Positions 44,435-53,094 of a stretch of DNA of 64,000 nt are shown in pieces (the stretch's first letter is position 1; the number at the start of each line of letters is the position of its first letter). The notes under the pieces were generated by a model. It had not been told where the DNA came from and did not search any database. It saw nothing but the letters and a program-made list of their open reading frames with translations. This DNA is from Desulfomonile tiedjei DSM 6799 (GTDB lineage Bacteria > Desulfobacterota > Desulfomonilia > Desulfomonilales > Desulfomonilaceae). The stretch lies in contig NC_018025.1 of assembly GCF_000266945.1 (NCBI RefSeq), positions 806,001 to 870,000 on the forward strand. The letters are read 5' to 3'. The position numbers were made by a program, and so were the translations under genes.

Positions 44435-45646
44435 TCAAGGGGCGCTTCTTTGATCGGGTTTTGGCATCAGCGCCTTGTGTACGAGCTGAGTCAGATCCAT
44501 GACATCTATAGGAACTTTGTTTCTCTTCACATAGGTTGTCATGGTCCGTACGCACTGCTGACAGGTGGTAACCACGGCTTGGGCGCCGGTGCCCAGCGCT
44601 TCCTCTACTTTCTGCCTGGAAATAGCAGAAGAAAGATCCGCGTCAATCATTTCCAGGTTGCCGCCACCTCCGCAGCATTGGCACTTTTCCCGATTCCTTG
44701 GAAGCTCAATCAGCTCCACGCCGGGGATGGACCGAATAACTTGCCTCGGCTCGTCAAAGACATTCGCACCACGTCCCAAATCGCAGGGGTCGTGATAGGT
44801 AACTGTGAGCCGCACTTCTTTCAGCGGGATTCTCTTTGCTTCGAGCAGTTCCATCAGGAACTCGGATGCGTGGAAGATCTCAAACTCGTGAGGATAGTAT
44901 TCGCGCCACATCTGGTAACAGGACGGGCAGGCAAAGACCACTGTTTCGGCACCTTTTCGCCGTATTGCCTCCAAGTTGTGCTTCAGATACTCGTGAAACA
45001 TTTCCCTGAGGCCCGCTCCCAGCAAAGGGAATCCGCAACACCACTCATCTTCTCCCAGCAGCGTGAAGTCTACACCGCTCACGTCAAGAATTTCCGCCAG
45101 GGCAATGGGAATGGTTTGGGCCAATGGGTAATAGGCAGCCACGCACCCGGTGAAATAGACGACTTTGGCCGTGTCCTTCATGTACCTGTGTTCGGGAGGA
45201 TCGCGCATGTCGTCTACCCAATCGGCACGTTCTTCTCCTGGTTCCCCAAAAACATTGCGGCTTTCCTCTAGATTGTCTCTGATCGTTTGGATCTTCTGCG
45301 GATAATGGCCGGAATGAAAGAGATCCTGGCGAATGGAGAGCCACAGATTCTTGAGGTTGATACCAACCGGACAGGCTTCCTGGCAGCCGGCGCAGAGCGT
45401 GCAGCGGAAGACAACACTGCTGAACCGTTTCCACTCCTCCTCGGATATGTCCCTTTTTCTTAAGATTCCACGGAACAACCCTGTACGGCTCTTTAGGACA
45501 TCTCGCAGGCCCTTCATCCGGCATAGCGCTGAAAGCGTGCCGTCCTTTGAAGCAGAAACCGCGGGACAGACATCCCCACAAAGTCTGCATTGGGTACAGG
45601 CATCCATCTCGATGAGCTGTCTGATACTGTAGTCTCGATTGCTCAC
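44435..45646 (-). CDS. HdrD-like Fe-S oxidoreductase (two CCG domains)
   Basis: 403 residues from the GTG at 45646, chosen because GAAGGA lies 5 bases upstream and it starts just after the preceding stop. Two [4Fe-4S] motifs come first (C17xxCxxCxxxCP in CTQCRLCGDVCP, and CTLCAGCQEACPVG), then two CCG domains: FTGC..DEWCCGFPLL..CPSC and DPCDLG..CQCCGGGGN..CQQC. This is the arrangement of HdrD, TmcB and GlpC-like proteins; in HdrD the CCG domains hold the cluster that cleaves or forms a disulfide. It is soluble, with no transmembrane helix, so it would sit on the cytochrome b domain of the upstream gene. Directly coupled (1 base) to the lipoyl GcvH-like gene, which may be its dithiol/disulfide partner. 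Confidence 0.9.
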   Translation of the reverse strand: MSNRDYSIRQLIEMDACTQCRLCGDVCPAVSASKDGTLSALCRMKGLRDVLKSRTGLFRGILRKRDISEEEWKRFSSVVFRCTLCAGCQEACPVGINLKNLWLSIRQDLFHSGHYPQKIQTIRDNLEESRNVFGEPGEERADWVDDMRDPPEHRYMKDTAKVVYFTGCVAAYYPLAQTIPIALAEILDVSGVDFTLLGEDEWCCGFPLLGAGLREMFHEYLKHNLEAIRRKGAETVVFACPSCYQMWREYYPHEFEIFHASEFLMELLEAKRIPLKEVRLTVTYHDPCDLGRGANVFDEPRQVIRSIPGVELIELPRNREKCQCCGGGGNLEMIDADLSSAISRQKVEEALGTGAQAVVTTCQQCVRTMTTYVKRNKVPIDVMDLTQLVHKALMPKPDQRSAP

Positions 45647-45647
45647 G

Positions 45648-46070
45648 CTAGTCCTTCTTGTATCTTGCGATGTCTGCCAGGAGCCACGGCTCCACAGTCT
45701 CTCGTCCATGAATCAGTTTCTGGACTTGCGCTGCGTCCTTTGGACGGATTCTGAACATCCATCCGGCTCCATAGCAGTCTTCGTTGATTAGAGTTGGGAT
45801 AGTAGCCAATTCCTGGTTTGAGGACTCTATCTCTCCATCCACTGGCGCATACACTATGCCCAGCCATTTTCCGGATTCCACCTTGGCGAACTTCTTTCCT
45901 GTCTGAAGAGCCTTTCCCTCGAAGGGAAGTTGAACGTACACGATCATCCCTGCCAATTGTTGGGCAAAATCGTCCATACCCATCACAAGAATGTTCCCGT
46001 CTGTTCTGACCCAAAAGTGGTGTTCCTCGTAGTAAAGGTCATCAGGCATATTGTATCCCTGGATTTCCAT
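45648..46070 (-). CDS. GcvH-like lipoyl-carrier protein
   Basis: 140 residues with the GcvH fold: YYEEHHFWVRTDGNILVMGMDDFAQQLAGMIVYVQLP, then KVESGKWLGIVYAPVDGEI with the lipoylation Lys at 68 in ESGK (ESVK in typical GcvH), then NEDCYGAGWMFRI. The lipoyl loop departs from glycine-cleavage GcvH, and no other glycine-cleavage gene is present here. Similar stand-alone lipoyl proteins (LbpA) work with heterodisulfide-reductase-like complexes in sulfur oxidisers; here it abuts an HdrD-like gene. Options: a dithiol carrier to that protein, or a lipoylation intermediate for E2. AGGA precedes the ATG. Confidence 0.85.
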   Translation of the reverse strand: MEIQGYNMPDDLYYEEHHFWVRTDGNILVMGMDDFAQQLAGMIVYVQLPFEGKALQTGKKFAKVESGKWLGIVYAPVDGEIESSNQELATIPTLINEDCYGAGWMFRIRPKDAAQVQKLIHGRETVEPWLLADIARYKKD

Positions 46071-46126
46071 TACTCTGTTCCTTTCACATCTGAAAGAGCA
46101 TCACATGCGTCGAGCCCTGGATTGGT

Positions 46127-47980
46127 TCACGGGGCCGATCCCTTTACAGGGTTCTTTAAACTGACTGTCACGGCGTTCATGCTGAGGACAACAGGCGCCA
46201 CGATGATGTGGAGCAAATGGCTGAAAGGCAAATAAGCCAGGACAGCCCCTGTTGCGATCGCGTGAAAGTACCAAAGGTACCCGTAAGCGCCTGGAAGCGC
46301 GGAAGTTTGCTCAAACACCCGACTAATGGCATATCCCAGAAATGCATATTCCGATCCGGCCGGACTTCCCTGCATGGCGATGCGTACTCCCTCCAGGACA
46401 AAACCTACGACTACCGTGGCCCCTATCAAGAAGAGCGCCAACCAGTCCTGCTTGGGGATGCCAGCCATGTCTCGATTCGGGACGACAATCCGTCGTAGAG
46501 CGATGAGGATGACACCAAAGAGGATCGACAGGCCACTCGCGTCGAACGACAAAGCCACGGGAGGGTAATCCTTGTCGAGTAACGTCCACGGTAAGGAGGA
46601 TTGCGGTATCCATAGCGAAGTCAGAAGGGCTGTCATGCCCCACAGGAAGCGGAACATGAAGGGGAAGAAGATCAGAGCATGTATGAACCAACGTGTTCTG
46701 GACTGCCGGAAGAGCCTCCTCTGCAAAAGCACATCGAGAGCTATCGTCTTGAGGGCATAGAGCCTTTTGATCACGAAGAAAAACCTTCGTGTATTGCCGG
46801 GAGGCTTGTGCATCCCTCTCTCGATGGTTGATTTTCCCGATGCGGAAACGTTCCCGGAGAACCAGACCGCGGCCAGTCCAATGAGCCCAAACAAGAGCAC
46901 CAGCAGCGATATCATGGATGTTGTGTCCGCTATGGACAGGGTGGCCGCATGACATGGCATGCATATGATGCTTTTTGGGGGAAGAACCATTGCCGCAGCA
47001 CCTATTACGTTTGCACTATTGTGGCAACGTTCGCAGGAGCCCGCGGCGGCCGTCAGAGTCATGTTATGAACATCGATAGGTCTGTCGGTCTTGCGGTCAA
47101 TCTGCCAAAGGATTGTTCCGGATGCGGCATTTTTTACCGGAATGGCGCCCGCGATGTGGCAAGCCTCGCAACTTACCCGGAGGTGGGCATCGTGCGCGAT
47201 TTTCTCATCGTGTCTGTGATGACAGCTCAGGCAAGGGGTCCGTTCTCGCTTTGTATGACCGAACTCTGCAGACTTCGGGTGGCAAACGAGGCATGACAGC
47301 TTGGAATGCGTGGTTGATGTATACGAGTGACTCTCGATAATCGGAACGGTGCCTGTGACGTTTACACGTTCCGTATTCTTTCTATTACTCTCCGTACCGT
47401 GACAGGCAAAGCAGAAGTCGGAGACTTTCCGCACGGTTTCGGCACCTTCTGTCCCGACCGATCGGTGACAGGCCATGCACTTCTCATCTTGAAGAGAAAG
47501 GGTAGGGAGGCTCGTTTGAAGCTTGTGGCATGCTCCACATTGCTGGTTGACAGGTTTTGACGGATCGAAAGATGCCGCGAGATTCTTTGTAGCAAGCTGG
47601 TAATGCGGGTCGTGGCAGTTAACGCAAAAATTGTATTCCTGTCGGTTGTCGACTGGTTTGCCGGCGTGCGTCCCGCTGTCCATTTTAACCACTATATCTT
47701 CGTGACAGCGTGCGCATTTTTCAGTTCGAAAGAAATCGCGCACCGACTTGTTGACATCGGCAGGATTGGGATGCCGCTCCTCCTGCGGGGTTGAGACATG
47801 ACAGTCGGTGCAAGAAATCTGCCCATGGACCGAAACATGGAAGCGACCGGCATCCACAAACCACGAAGCCCCAACATGGGGCGCCACCGCTAACAAGAGC
47901 GCTGCAATCAGCGCTGAGGCGCTCAATCTCCGGCAGAGACTTCGAATCGATGTCCTTGGTGTTTTGTCTACCGAACCCAT
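46127..47980 (-). CDS. 11-heme cytochrome c fused to b-type membrane domain
   Basis: 617 residues. N-terminal export signal (about 18-40), then eleven CXXCH heme c sites (SCTDCH, KCARCH, FCVNCH, QCGACH, KCMACH, FCFACH, SCLVCH, PCLSCH, SCEACH, SCERCH, ICMPCH) to about residue 340. A membrane anchor follows (SMISLLVLLFGLIGLAAVWF), then a four- to five-helix NarI/HdrE/DsrM-like domain with candidate heme b His (WFIHALIFFPF, WYFHAIATGAVLAYLPFSHLLHII). It would carry electrons between the cytoplasmic HdrD-like protein, the quinone pool and periplasmic cytochromes. A fusion of both parts in one chain inside an acetoin operon is unusual. Confidence 0.9.
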   Translation of the reverse strand: MGSVDKTPRTSIRSLCRRLSASALIAALLLAVAPHVGASWFVDAGRFHVSVHGQISCTDCHVSTPQEERHPNPADVNKSVRDFFRTEKCARCHEDIVVKMDSGTHAGKPVDNRQEYNFCVNCHDPHYQLATKNLAASFDPSKPVNQQCGACHKLQTSLPTLSLQDEKCMACHRSVGTEGAETVRKVSDFCFACHGTESNRKNTERVNVTGTVPIIESHSYTSTTHSKLSCLVCHPKSAEFGHTKRERTPCLSCHHRHDEKIAHDAHLRVSCEACHIAGAIPVKNAASGTILWQIDRKTDRPIDVHNMTLTAAAGSCERCHNSANVIGAAAMVLPPKSIICMPCHAATLSIADTTSMISLLVLLFGLIGLAAVWFSGNVSASGKSTIERGMHKPPGNTRRFFFVIKRLYALKTIALDVLLQRRLFRQSRTRWFIHALIFFPFMFRFLWGMTALLTSLWIPQSSLPWTLLDKDYPPVALSFDASGLSILFGVILIALRRIVVPNRDMAGIPKQDWLALFLIGATVVVGFVLEGVRIAMQGSPAGSEYAFLGYAISRVFEQTSALPGAYGYLWYFHAIATGAVLAYLPFSHLLHIIVAPVVLSMNAVTVSLKNPVKGSAP

Positions 47981-48034
47981 TTCCCATAACCGCTTCGAAA
48001 GAGAACGCCGACCGGTGGCGCTCTCAATCAGTCA

Positions 48035-49093
48035 TCACTGTGGCGACACGAGAATCTTGATATGCTGTTCCCTGTTTGCAAGCAGCTCCTTGAAGCCCTT
48101 CTCCACAATATCATCCAACTTGATTTTGGCTGTAATCATGGGCTGAGCGGCGATTCTACCATCTGCCATGAGGGCAATAGCTGTGCTGAACTCACCGTAG
48201 TATGCGAGAGAGCCGACGATTTCCTTCTCAAAGAAGACCAGGTTGTTGAAGTGGATCTCGCTGGGCTTCTCAAAAATCCCCACCAGCACGGTCTTTCCCC
48301 CTTGCCTGGTCAAATCCACGGCAAGCGCACCTGTCTCGCTGCCACCGACACACTCGATGGCCACATCGACCCCGAGTCCGTCGGTCAGTTGACGAACCGC
48401 CTTGATCGCATCCTGTTCCGAAGGATCGATGACGGCAGTGGCCCCGAGCTTCTTTGCGTATTCCTTCCGGGCTTGAGCCATTTCGAGCACGATGACCTTG
48501 CTCGCCCCTGCTGCTTTGGCCGCCTGCAGCGTAACCAGTCCAATGGTACCTGCCCCCACCACCGCAACAGTGTCGCCCTCAAGAACGCGGCCTCTCCGGA
48601 TGGCGTGCACTCCTACCGCAGCCGGCTCCACGACGGCACCGACGTCAGAAGGCATTTCCGGAGGAAGTCTGTAGATGGTGTAAGCGGGAACATTCACGTA
48701 ATCTGCAAAAGCGCCGTTGGCCATGAGCCCCGTGAAGGCCAAGGAACTGCACACGCTGTAGCGGTTCCGTTTGCACATATAGCATTTTCCGCAGTACTGG
48801 CAGGCATCTGCGGTGATTCTCTCCCCAACCTGAATATTCTGGACCCCTTCACCAATTTCAACCACTTCGCCTGAGAACTCATGACCCAGAATCAAAGGTG
48901 CCTGCACACCTGTCAGAGGATGAGGAGCTTCCGCAGGGATGAAGATAGGACCTGCATCGTACTCGTGCAGATCGGAGCCGCAGATGCCGCACCAGTGGAC
49001 TTTTACTTTGACCTGTCCGGGCCCTGGTGCGGGAGGCTCGGGAACATTCTCCACTCGCACGTCCTTCTTTCCGTACCATACAGCCGCTTTCAT
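48035..49093 (-). CDS. zinc alcohol dehydrogenase, (R,R)-butanediol dehydrogenase type
   Basis: 352 residues from the ATG at 49093 (MKAAVWYGKKDVRVE), with AGGAG 8 bases upstream. Catalytic Zn ligands are in CGICGSDLHEY and GHEFSG; structural Zn Cys are in CQYCGKCYMCKRNRYSVC; the NAD-binding motif is GAGTIG. The closest type is (R,R)-2,3-butanediol dehydrogenase, converting butanediol to acetoin, which then feeds the dehydrogenase complex encoded in the same operon. Substrate is inferred from family and context. Confidence 0.88.
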   Translation of the reverse strand: MKAAVWYGKKDVRVENVPEPPAPGPGQVKVKVHWCGICGSDLHEYDAGPIFIPAEAPHPLTGVQAPLILGHEFSGEVVEIGEGVQNIQVGERITADACQYCGKCYMCKRNRYSVCSSLAFTGLMANGAFADYVNVPAYTIYRLPPEMPSDVGAVVEPAAVGVHAIRRGRVLEGDTVAVVGAGTIGLVTLQAAKAAGASKVIVLEMAQARKEYAKKLGATAVIDPSEQDAIKAVRQLTDGLGVDVAIECVGGSETGALAVDLTRQGGKTVLVGIFEKPSEIHFNNLVFFEKEIVGSLAYYGEFSTAIALMADGRIAAQPMITAKIKLDDIVEKGFKELLANREQHIKILVSPQ

Positions 49094-49115
49094 CCCCTGT
49101 TCTCCTTTTCGCTCC

Positions 49116-49436
49116 CTACTTCCCAAATATCTCGTCGCCGCTTTTGAACCCTAACCCAGGATGCATATCGAACCGAACGACTCCCACGGGGATCTGGCCT
49201 CCCACTGCCTCCACCACTTTGGCGGTGCCGACGTTGCCGAATCCTCCGCACAGCTCGATGGCCTGGATTCCAGCAGCAGCCAAGTCTTTTGAAACTCGTG
49301 CCGCGTCTGCATAATCTTTCACGGCGATCGCAAGCAGCTCGACATGAGGGGTCTTTACCCATGATCTGTGCTGGAGCGGATCCCCTTCCGGAGCGATGAA
49401 AATAAACGCCGCCTTGAGCGCTTCATTGGTGGACAT
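49116..49436 (-). CDS. small conserved protein (DUF6506-like)
   Basis: 106 residues from the ATG at 49436, chosen for AGGAG upstream. KAAFIFIAPEGDP starts a beta strand; AARVSKDLAAAGIQAIELCGGFGNVGTAKVVEAVGGQIPVGVVRFDMHPGLG looks like a small alpha/beta domain with a Gly-rich loop and a conserved Cys. I believe it belongs to the DUF6506 family, from memory. It is 22 bases before the butanediol dehydrogenase gene. Role unknown. Confidence 0.65.
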   Translation of the reverse strand: MSTNEALKAAFIFIAPEGDPLQHRSWVKTPHVELLAIAVKDYADAARVSKDLAAAGIQAIELCGGFGNVGTAKVVEAVGGQIPVGVVRFDMHPGLGFKSGDEIFGK

Positions 49437-49520
49437 GATGTTGGTCTCCTTTGAAAGATCGTTTTGACTACATACACCGTAAGTCAGGTACATCAGCGAC
49501 CACGTTTGAGAAACGTCGTG

Positions 49521-50564
49521 CTAATGCCGTTCCATCCTTCCACTCAAACTGCGAGTTAGCTCGCCTCCCATATCGGGGCATTTCTCCCAAGCGAAAACCT
49601 GCCTGGTCATGGCCGCGGACATGGTTCGGGCTACATCCACCACCACAGGGCCGTCCTTCGCAAGATAGATGGCTGCATGTTGGCCGGGACGCACCTCCAC
49701 TTCTCTCTCGCCGTCCAGCGCCAGGACTGACGGCACGGTGCATACCTGCATCTCTTCTCCGACATTCATAACTCTCTCGCTTTTGATGGGGACATCTTCA
49801 ATCAGTCCTGGCGCAACCGCTGCCCTGACAAAACGATCGTCCCCGCCGAGTTCCAGATACAGGCACTGCGGCTGTTCGGCACGGATGCGGTGAAGCTGGC
49901 CTCCGATGGCGGAAAGGCCGATATTGCCTGGTTCCGCCCGATTGAAGAAGACCTGACGAACCTTTCGCATGTCCCAGACCGCTCTGGATGCCACAAAAAG
50001 GTCTTCGCACACAGCTACGTCGATCAAGGCCATATCAACGACTCTTCCGTCCAACTTGACATCCAGTCTGGTAGAGGAAAAGGTGCTTTCTTCCATTGGC
50101 ACAGCCCTGTTTGCAATGAGACCCGCGGCCAACCCTGCTACGGTTGCTTCGATCATGTAAGAAAAGACGTTGTTTGTTCCCGTAGAGATCGGTAGGATGG
50201 GAACCCGTGTGGTTCCTTTGGCTACTACACGGTTGGTCCCATCCCCACCCAAGGTGACAATGCATGTTGCACCTTTTTCTTCCATAATTCTCGCAGCTTC
50301 TACGGAATCTCTCTGGTCGGCTTTAGTGTCGAAGTTTAGAGACGCCACGGAGATGTCGACCTTTAGCCCATCCAGAGCTCTCGGGACAATCCCATAGTAG
50401 TCGGGCATGTAGCAGACCTGATCTACTCCCACTGCCTTCAGCCCGAGCAAGACACGGCGCACAATCCGCACCTTTTCCTGATTGTCAAAGGCGCTGCCGA
50501 ACGCCACAAGCCGGCGGATATCCTTACCCGAGGCCGGATTGGCAATGATTCCCACGAGTGACAA
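49521..50564 (-). CDS. acoX: AcoX, NAD-kinase-like protein of acetoin catabolism
   Basis: 347 residues from a TTG start with GGGAGG 5 bases upstream. N-terminal MSLVGIIANPASGKDIRRLV and TCIVTLGGDGTNRVVAKG give the ATP-NAD kinase-type GGDGT motif. AcoX proteins occur in acetoin operons next to E1 genes, but their reaction is not established. Position between acoB and a small conserved gene agrees with this. Likely cytosolic. Confidence 0.88.
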   Translation of the reverse strand: MSLVGIIANPASGKDIRRLVAFGSAFDNQEKVRIVRRVLLGLKAVGVDQVCYMPDYYGIVPRALDGLKVDISVASLNFDTKADQRDSVEAARIMEEKGATCIVTLGGDGTNRVVAKGTTRVPILPISTGTNNVFSYMIEATVAGLAAGLIANRAVPMEESTFSSTRLDVKLDGRVVDMALIDVAVCEDLFVASRAVWDMRKVRQVFFNRAEPGNIGLSAIGGQLHRIRAEQPQCLYLELGGDDRFVRAAVAPGLIEDVPIKSERVMNVGEEMQVCTVPSVLALDGEREVEVRPGQHAAIYLAKDGPVVVDVARTMSAAMTRQVFAWEKCPDMGGELTRSLSGRMERH

Positions 50565-50613
50565 GTCAACCTCCCCGCCTGTCGCAGGCCTTCGAGGAGA
50601 AAAGCCGCCTGAA

Positions 50614-51591
50614 CTATGATTCCACCACCGTCTTGACCGCCTTGACGATCTTCTCCTCGTTGGGGATGAACTCCCGCTCTAGGACTGGAGAGAAGGGAAC
50701 CGGCACGAAGGGCGCAGCCACTCGTAGGATCGGAGCATCCAGTCTGTCAAACGCTTTTTCGGCAACGAGCGCCGCGATCTCTGCTCCCGGGCCCTGGAAC
50801 TTCACCGCCTCGTGAACAATCACCAGGCGATGCGTTTTGCGGACCGATTCCAGAATGGTGTCTTCATCCAGCGGGCTGAGAGTCCGAGGATCCAACACCT
50901 CTACGCTGATGCCGTCAGCAGCCAGTTTCTCGGCGGCGCCCATCGCAACACGGACCGTTTGGGCTGTGGCAATGACCGTGACGTCCTTTCCTTCACGCTT
51001 GATATCTGCCTTGCCTAACGGAATGGTGTACTCTCCGTCTGGCACATCGCCTTCACTTGCGTAAAGGATTTTGTGCTCCAGAAAGACCACAGGGTTGTCG
51101 TCCCGGATCGCCGAGATAAGGAGCCCTTTAGCATCATGGGGAGTGCTCGGTATCACGACTTTGAGTCCCGGCACGTGCATGAACCAGGACTCCAGGCACT
51201 GAGAATGCTGAGCCGCCGCGCCAATTCCGGCTCCGCATGTGGCCCTCAACACCATAGGGATCTTGGCCTTTCCGCCGAACATGTACTTCATTTTGGCGGC
51301 CTGATTGAAAAGTTGATCCATAGCCACTCCGATGAAGTCGACAAACATCAATTCAACCACCGGTCGCAATCCGCAAGACGCTGCCCCGACTGATGTTCCT
51401 ATGATGGCGCTTTCGGTAATGGGCGTGTCGCGCACCCTCTTCGGCCCAAACTGGTCGAGCAGTCCGGCAGTCACGCCAAAAATTCCACCGTAAACACCCA
51501 CATCTTCACCTGCCACGTAAACATTGGGATCTCGCAGCATCTCGATCTTGTGGGCATCGTTTAAGGCTTGAGCAAATGTCATAGTCGGCAT
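50614..51591 (-). CDS. acoB: acetoin dehydrogenase E1 component, beta subunit
   Basis: 325 residues of the transketolase-like pyrimidine-binding type: GEDVGVYGGIFGVTAGLLDQFG, ESAIIGTSVGAASCGLRPVVELMFVDF, a central HSQCLESWFMHVPGLKVVIPS, and a C-terminal transketolase domain (VLDPRTLSPLDEDTILESV, IVHEA). Forms the TPP-dependent E1 heterotetramer with the alpha subunit encoded 61 bases upstream. GGAG lies 9 bases before the ATG. Assignment to acetoin rather than pyruvate rests on the linked acoX, acoR and butanediol dehydrogenase. Confidence 0.9.
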   Translation of the reverse strand: MPTMTFAQALNDAHKIEMLRDPNVYVAGEDVGVYGGIFGVTAGLLDQFGPKRVRDTPITESAIIGTSVGAASCGLRPVVELMFVDFIGVAMDQLFNQAAKMKYMFGGKAKIPMVLRATCGAGIGAAAQHSQCLESWFMHVPGLKVVIPSTPHDAKGLLISAIRDDNPVVFLEHKILYASEGDVPDGEYTIPLGKADIKREGKDVTVIATAQTVRVAMGAAEKLAADGISVEVLDPRTLSPLDEDTILESVRKTHRLVIVHEAVKFQGPGAEIAALVAEKAFDRLDAPILRVAAPFVPVPFSPVLEREFIPNEEKIVKAVKTVVES

Positions 51592-51652
51592 GTCATCATG
51601 CTCCTTTACTTGGATGGACTATCGTTAAGTTCGCATCTCGCCGACGCTCTCT

Positions 51653-52615
51653 CTATTGCGTGTACAAGTCCTGTGTCAGCTCACTGGGATCGGGATACGG
51701 ACTCTCTTCCGCGAAACGCTCGGCTTCTGCTATCCGCTTCGCTATGGATGCCCTGATTTCATCGATCTCTTGCTGAGTCAGCACTCCCAAATCCAACAGT
51801 TTCTTTTCGAATCGAGGAATCGGATCTTTCTCTTTCCATTCCTGGACTTCTTCCGAGCATCGGTACACGCAGGGGTCACCCTCGAAATGGCCACGATGAC
51901 GGTACGTCTTGCACTCGATCAGCGACGGCCCCAGTCCTTCTCGCGCCCGCTTGATTCCTTCGCTGGCAGCTTCATAGACCGCCATGACATCGTTCCCGTC
52001 CACCACGACTCCAGGCATGTCATACGCACCGGCCCGGTCCGCGATGTTCGGCACGCACATAGAAGTCGTTGTGCAAGAGGATATGCCGTACATGTTGTTC
52101 TCAGCGACAAAGACAACCGGCAGTTTCCAGCATGTTGCGAGATTCATGGCTTCATGGGTTGTCCCCTGGTTGGATGCTCCATCTCCGAAAAAGCAGACGG
52201 CTATGCTCTCCTTTCCCTGGTACTGGCATGCCAGAGCGGCCCCTGTGGCCAGGGGAGGGCCTGCCCCCACAATACCGTTGGCCCCCAGAATCCCAAGGTC
52301 AACGTCGGCAATGTGCATAGAGCCTCCCTTGCCCTTGCAGTACCCATTCTTTTTGCCAAGCACTTCGGCCATCATGCACTTCAAGTCCCCTCCCTTTGCA
52401 ATGAGATGGCCGTGGCCTCGGTGGGTGCTGGTGATGTAGTCGGTGGCAAGCAAATTTGCGCATACGCCTGTTGCCACTGCTTCTTCGCCGACGTAAAGAT
52501 GCACGAACCCCGGGATCTTTCCGGCCGCAAAAAGCTCGCTCACCCGCGTCTCAAACATGCGAATCGTAGTCATGACCGTATACATATCGATCATCTGTTC
52601 CTTGTTGATCTCCAT
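51653..52615 (-). CDS. acoA: acetoin dehydrogenase E1 component, alpha subunit
   Basis: 320 residues from the ATG at 52615 (MEINKEQMIDMY), with GGAGGG upstream; a longer upstream frame is not credible. TPP-binding motif runs from FFGDGASNQGTTHEAMNLA to AENNMYGISS; the phosphorylation-loop region is TYRHRGHFEGD. The shorter N-terminus than pyruvate E1 alpha fits AcoA. Catalyses TPP-dependent cleavage of acetoin to acetaldehyde and an acetyl group passed to the E2 lipoyl domain. TPP supply may come from the co-regulated thiC across the control region. Confidence 0.9.
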   Translation of the reverse strand: MEINKEQMIDMYTVMTTIRMFETRVSELFAAGKIPGFVHLYVGEEAVATGVCANLLATDYITSTHRGHGHLIAKGGDLKCMMAEVLGKKNGYCKGKGGSMHIADVDLGILGANGIVGAGPPLATGAALACQYQGKESIAVCFFGDGASNQGTTHEAMNLATCWKLPVVFVAENNMYGISSCTTTSMCVPNIADRAGAYDMPGVVVDGNDVMAVYEAASEGIKRAREGLGPSLIECKTYRHRGHFEGDPCVYRCSEEVQEWKEKDPIPRFEKKLLDLGVLTQQEIDEIRASIAKRIAEAERFAEESPYPDPSELTQDLYTQ

Positions 52616-52727
52616 CTTTCTGTCCCTCCATGCTGGAAGTGTCGGTGACTGAAATCCTGAAGCCTCCTTCCCGAGTCTGTGAGATGTGCTGCCGGTCCCT
52701 TGAAAACCCTCCTTTCCCCATACTTGG

Positions 52728-53090
52728 TCACCTTTCAATGAGCACTGTCACTGCAGCGTTGGCCACTATGATCTGGTCGCAATCGCTCGCGAATTGCGCC
52801 ACGCAAAGCCCCTTTGTTATCATTCCACCCTCGATGACTCGAGCAGTCTTGCGCCCTATTGGGACCTCGGCCATCACCCGATCGAGGTCGACGTCCCCGG
52901 GCCTGGGCACAGCCACGAGGACCTCTACGTCCAGCGCCAGCAGATCCACCATCCCAAGGATTTCGACAAGCCCGCAGAGACAGCTCCTGGAAATAGCATC
53001 CTTCACGGCGCGACAGGCGGCCTTGGTTACATCCTCGCCATGAAGGTCTATGCCGGTTCCGATCTCCACGATGAAGCGTTGCGCTGCCAC
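52728..53090 (-). CDS. Lin0512-family conserved protein
   Basis: 120 residues from a GTG start whose ribosome binding site (AAGGGG) overlaps the end of the lipoyl synthase frame. RFIVEIGTGIDLHGEDVTKAACRAVKDAISRSCLCGL, then LDVEVLVAVPRPGDVDLDRVMAEVPIGRKTARVIEGGM, fits the small Lin0512/TIGR02058 family, as I recall it. Function unknown; its place between lipBA and E1 genes suggests a role in the complex or its cofactors. Confidence 0.7.
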   Translation of the reverse strand: MAAQRFIVEIGTGIDLHGEDVTKAACRAVKDAISRSCLCGLVEILGMVDLLALDVEVLVAVPRPGDVDLDRVMAEVPIGRKTARVIEGGMITKGLCVAQFASDCDQIIVANAAVTVLIER

Positions 53091-53094
53091 GATT

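Noticed and set aside
45648-46070. Ordinary glycine cleavage GcvH
   Set aside because: No gcvT, gcvP or other glycine cleavage gene is present, the lipoyl loop is atypical (ESGKWLG), and the neighbours are HdrD-like and cytochrome genes.
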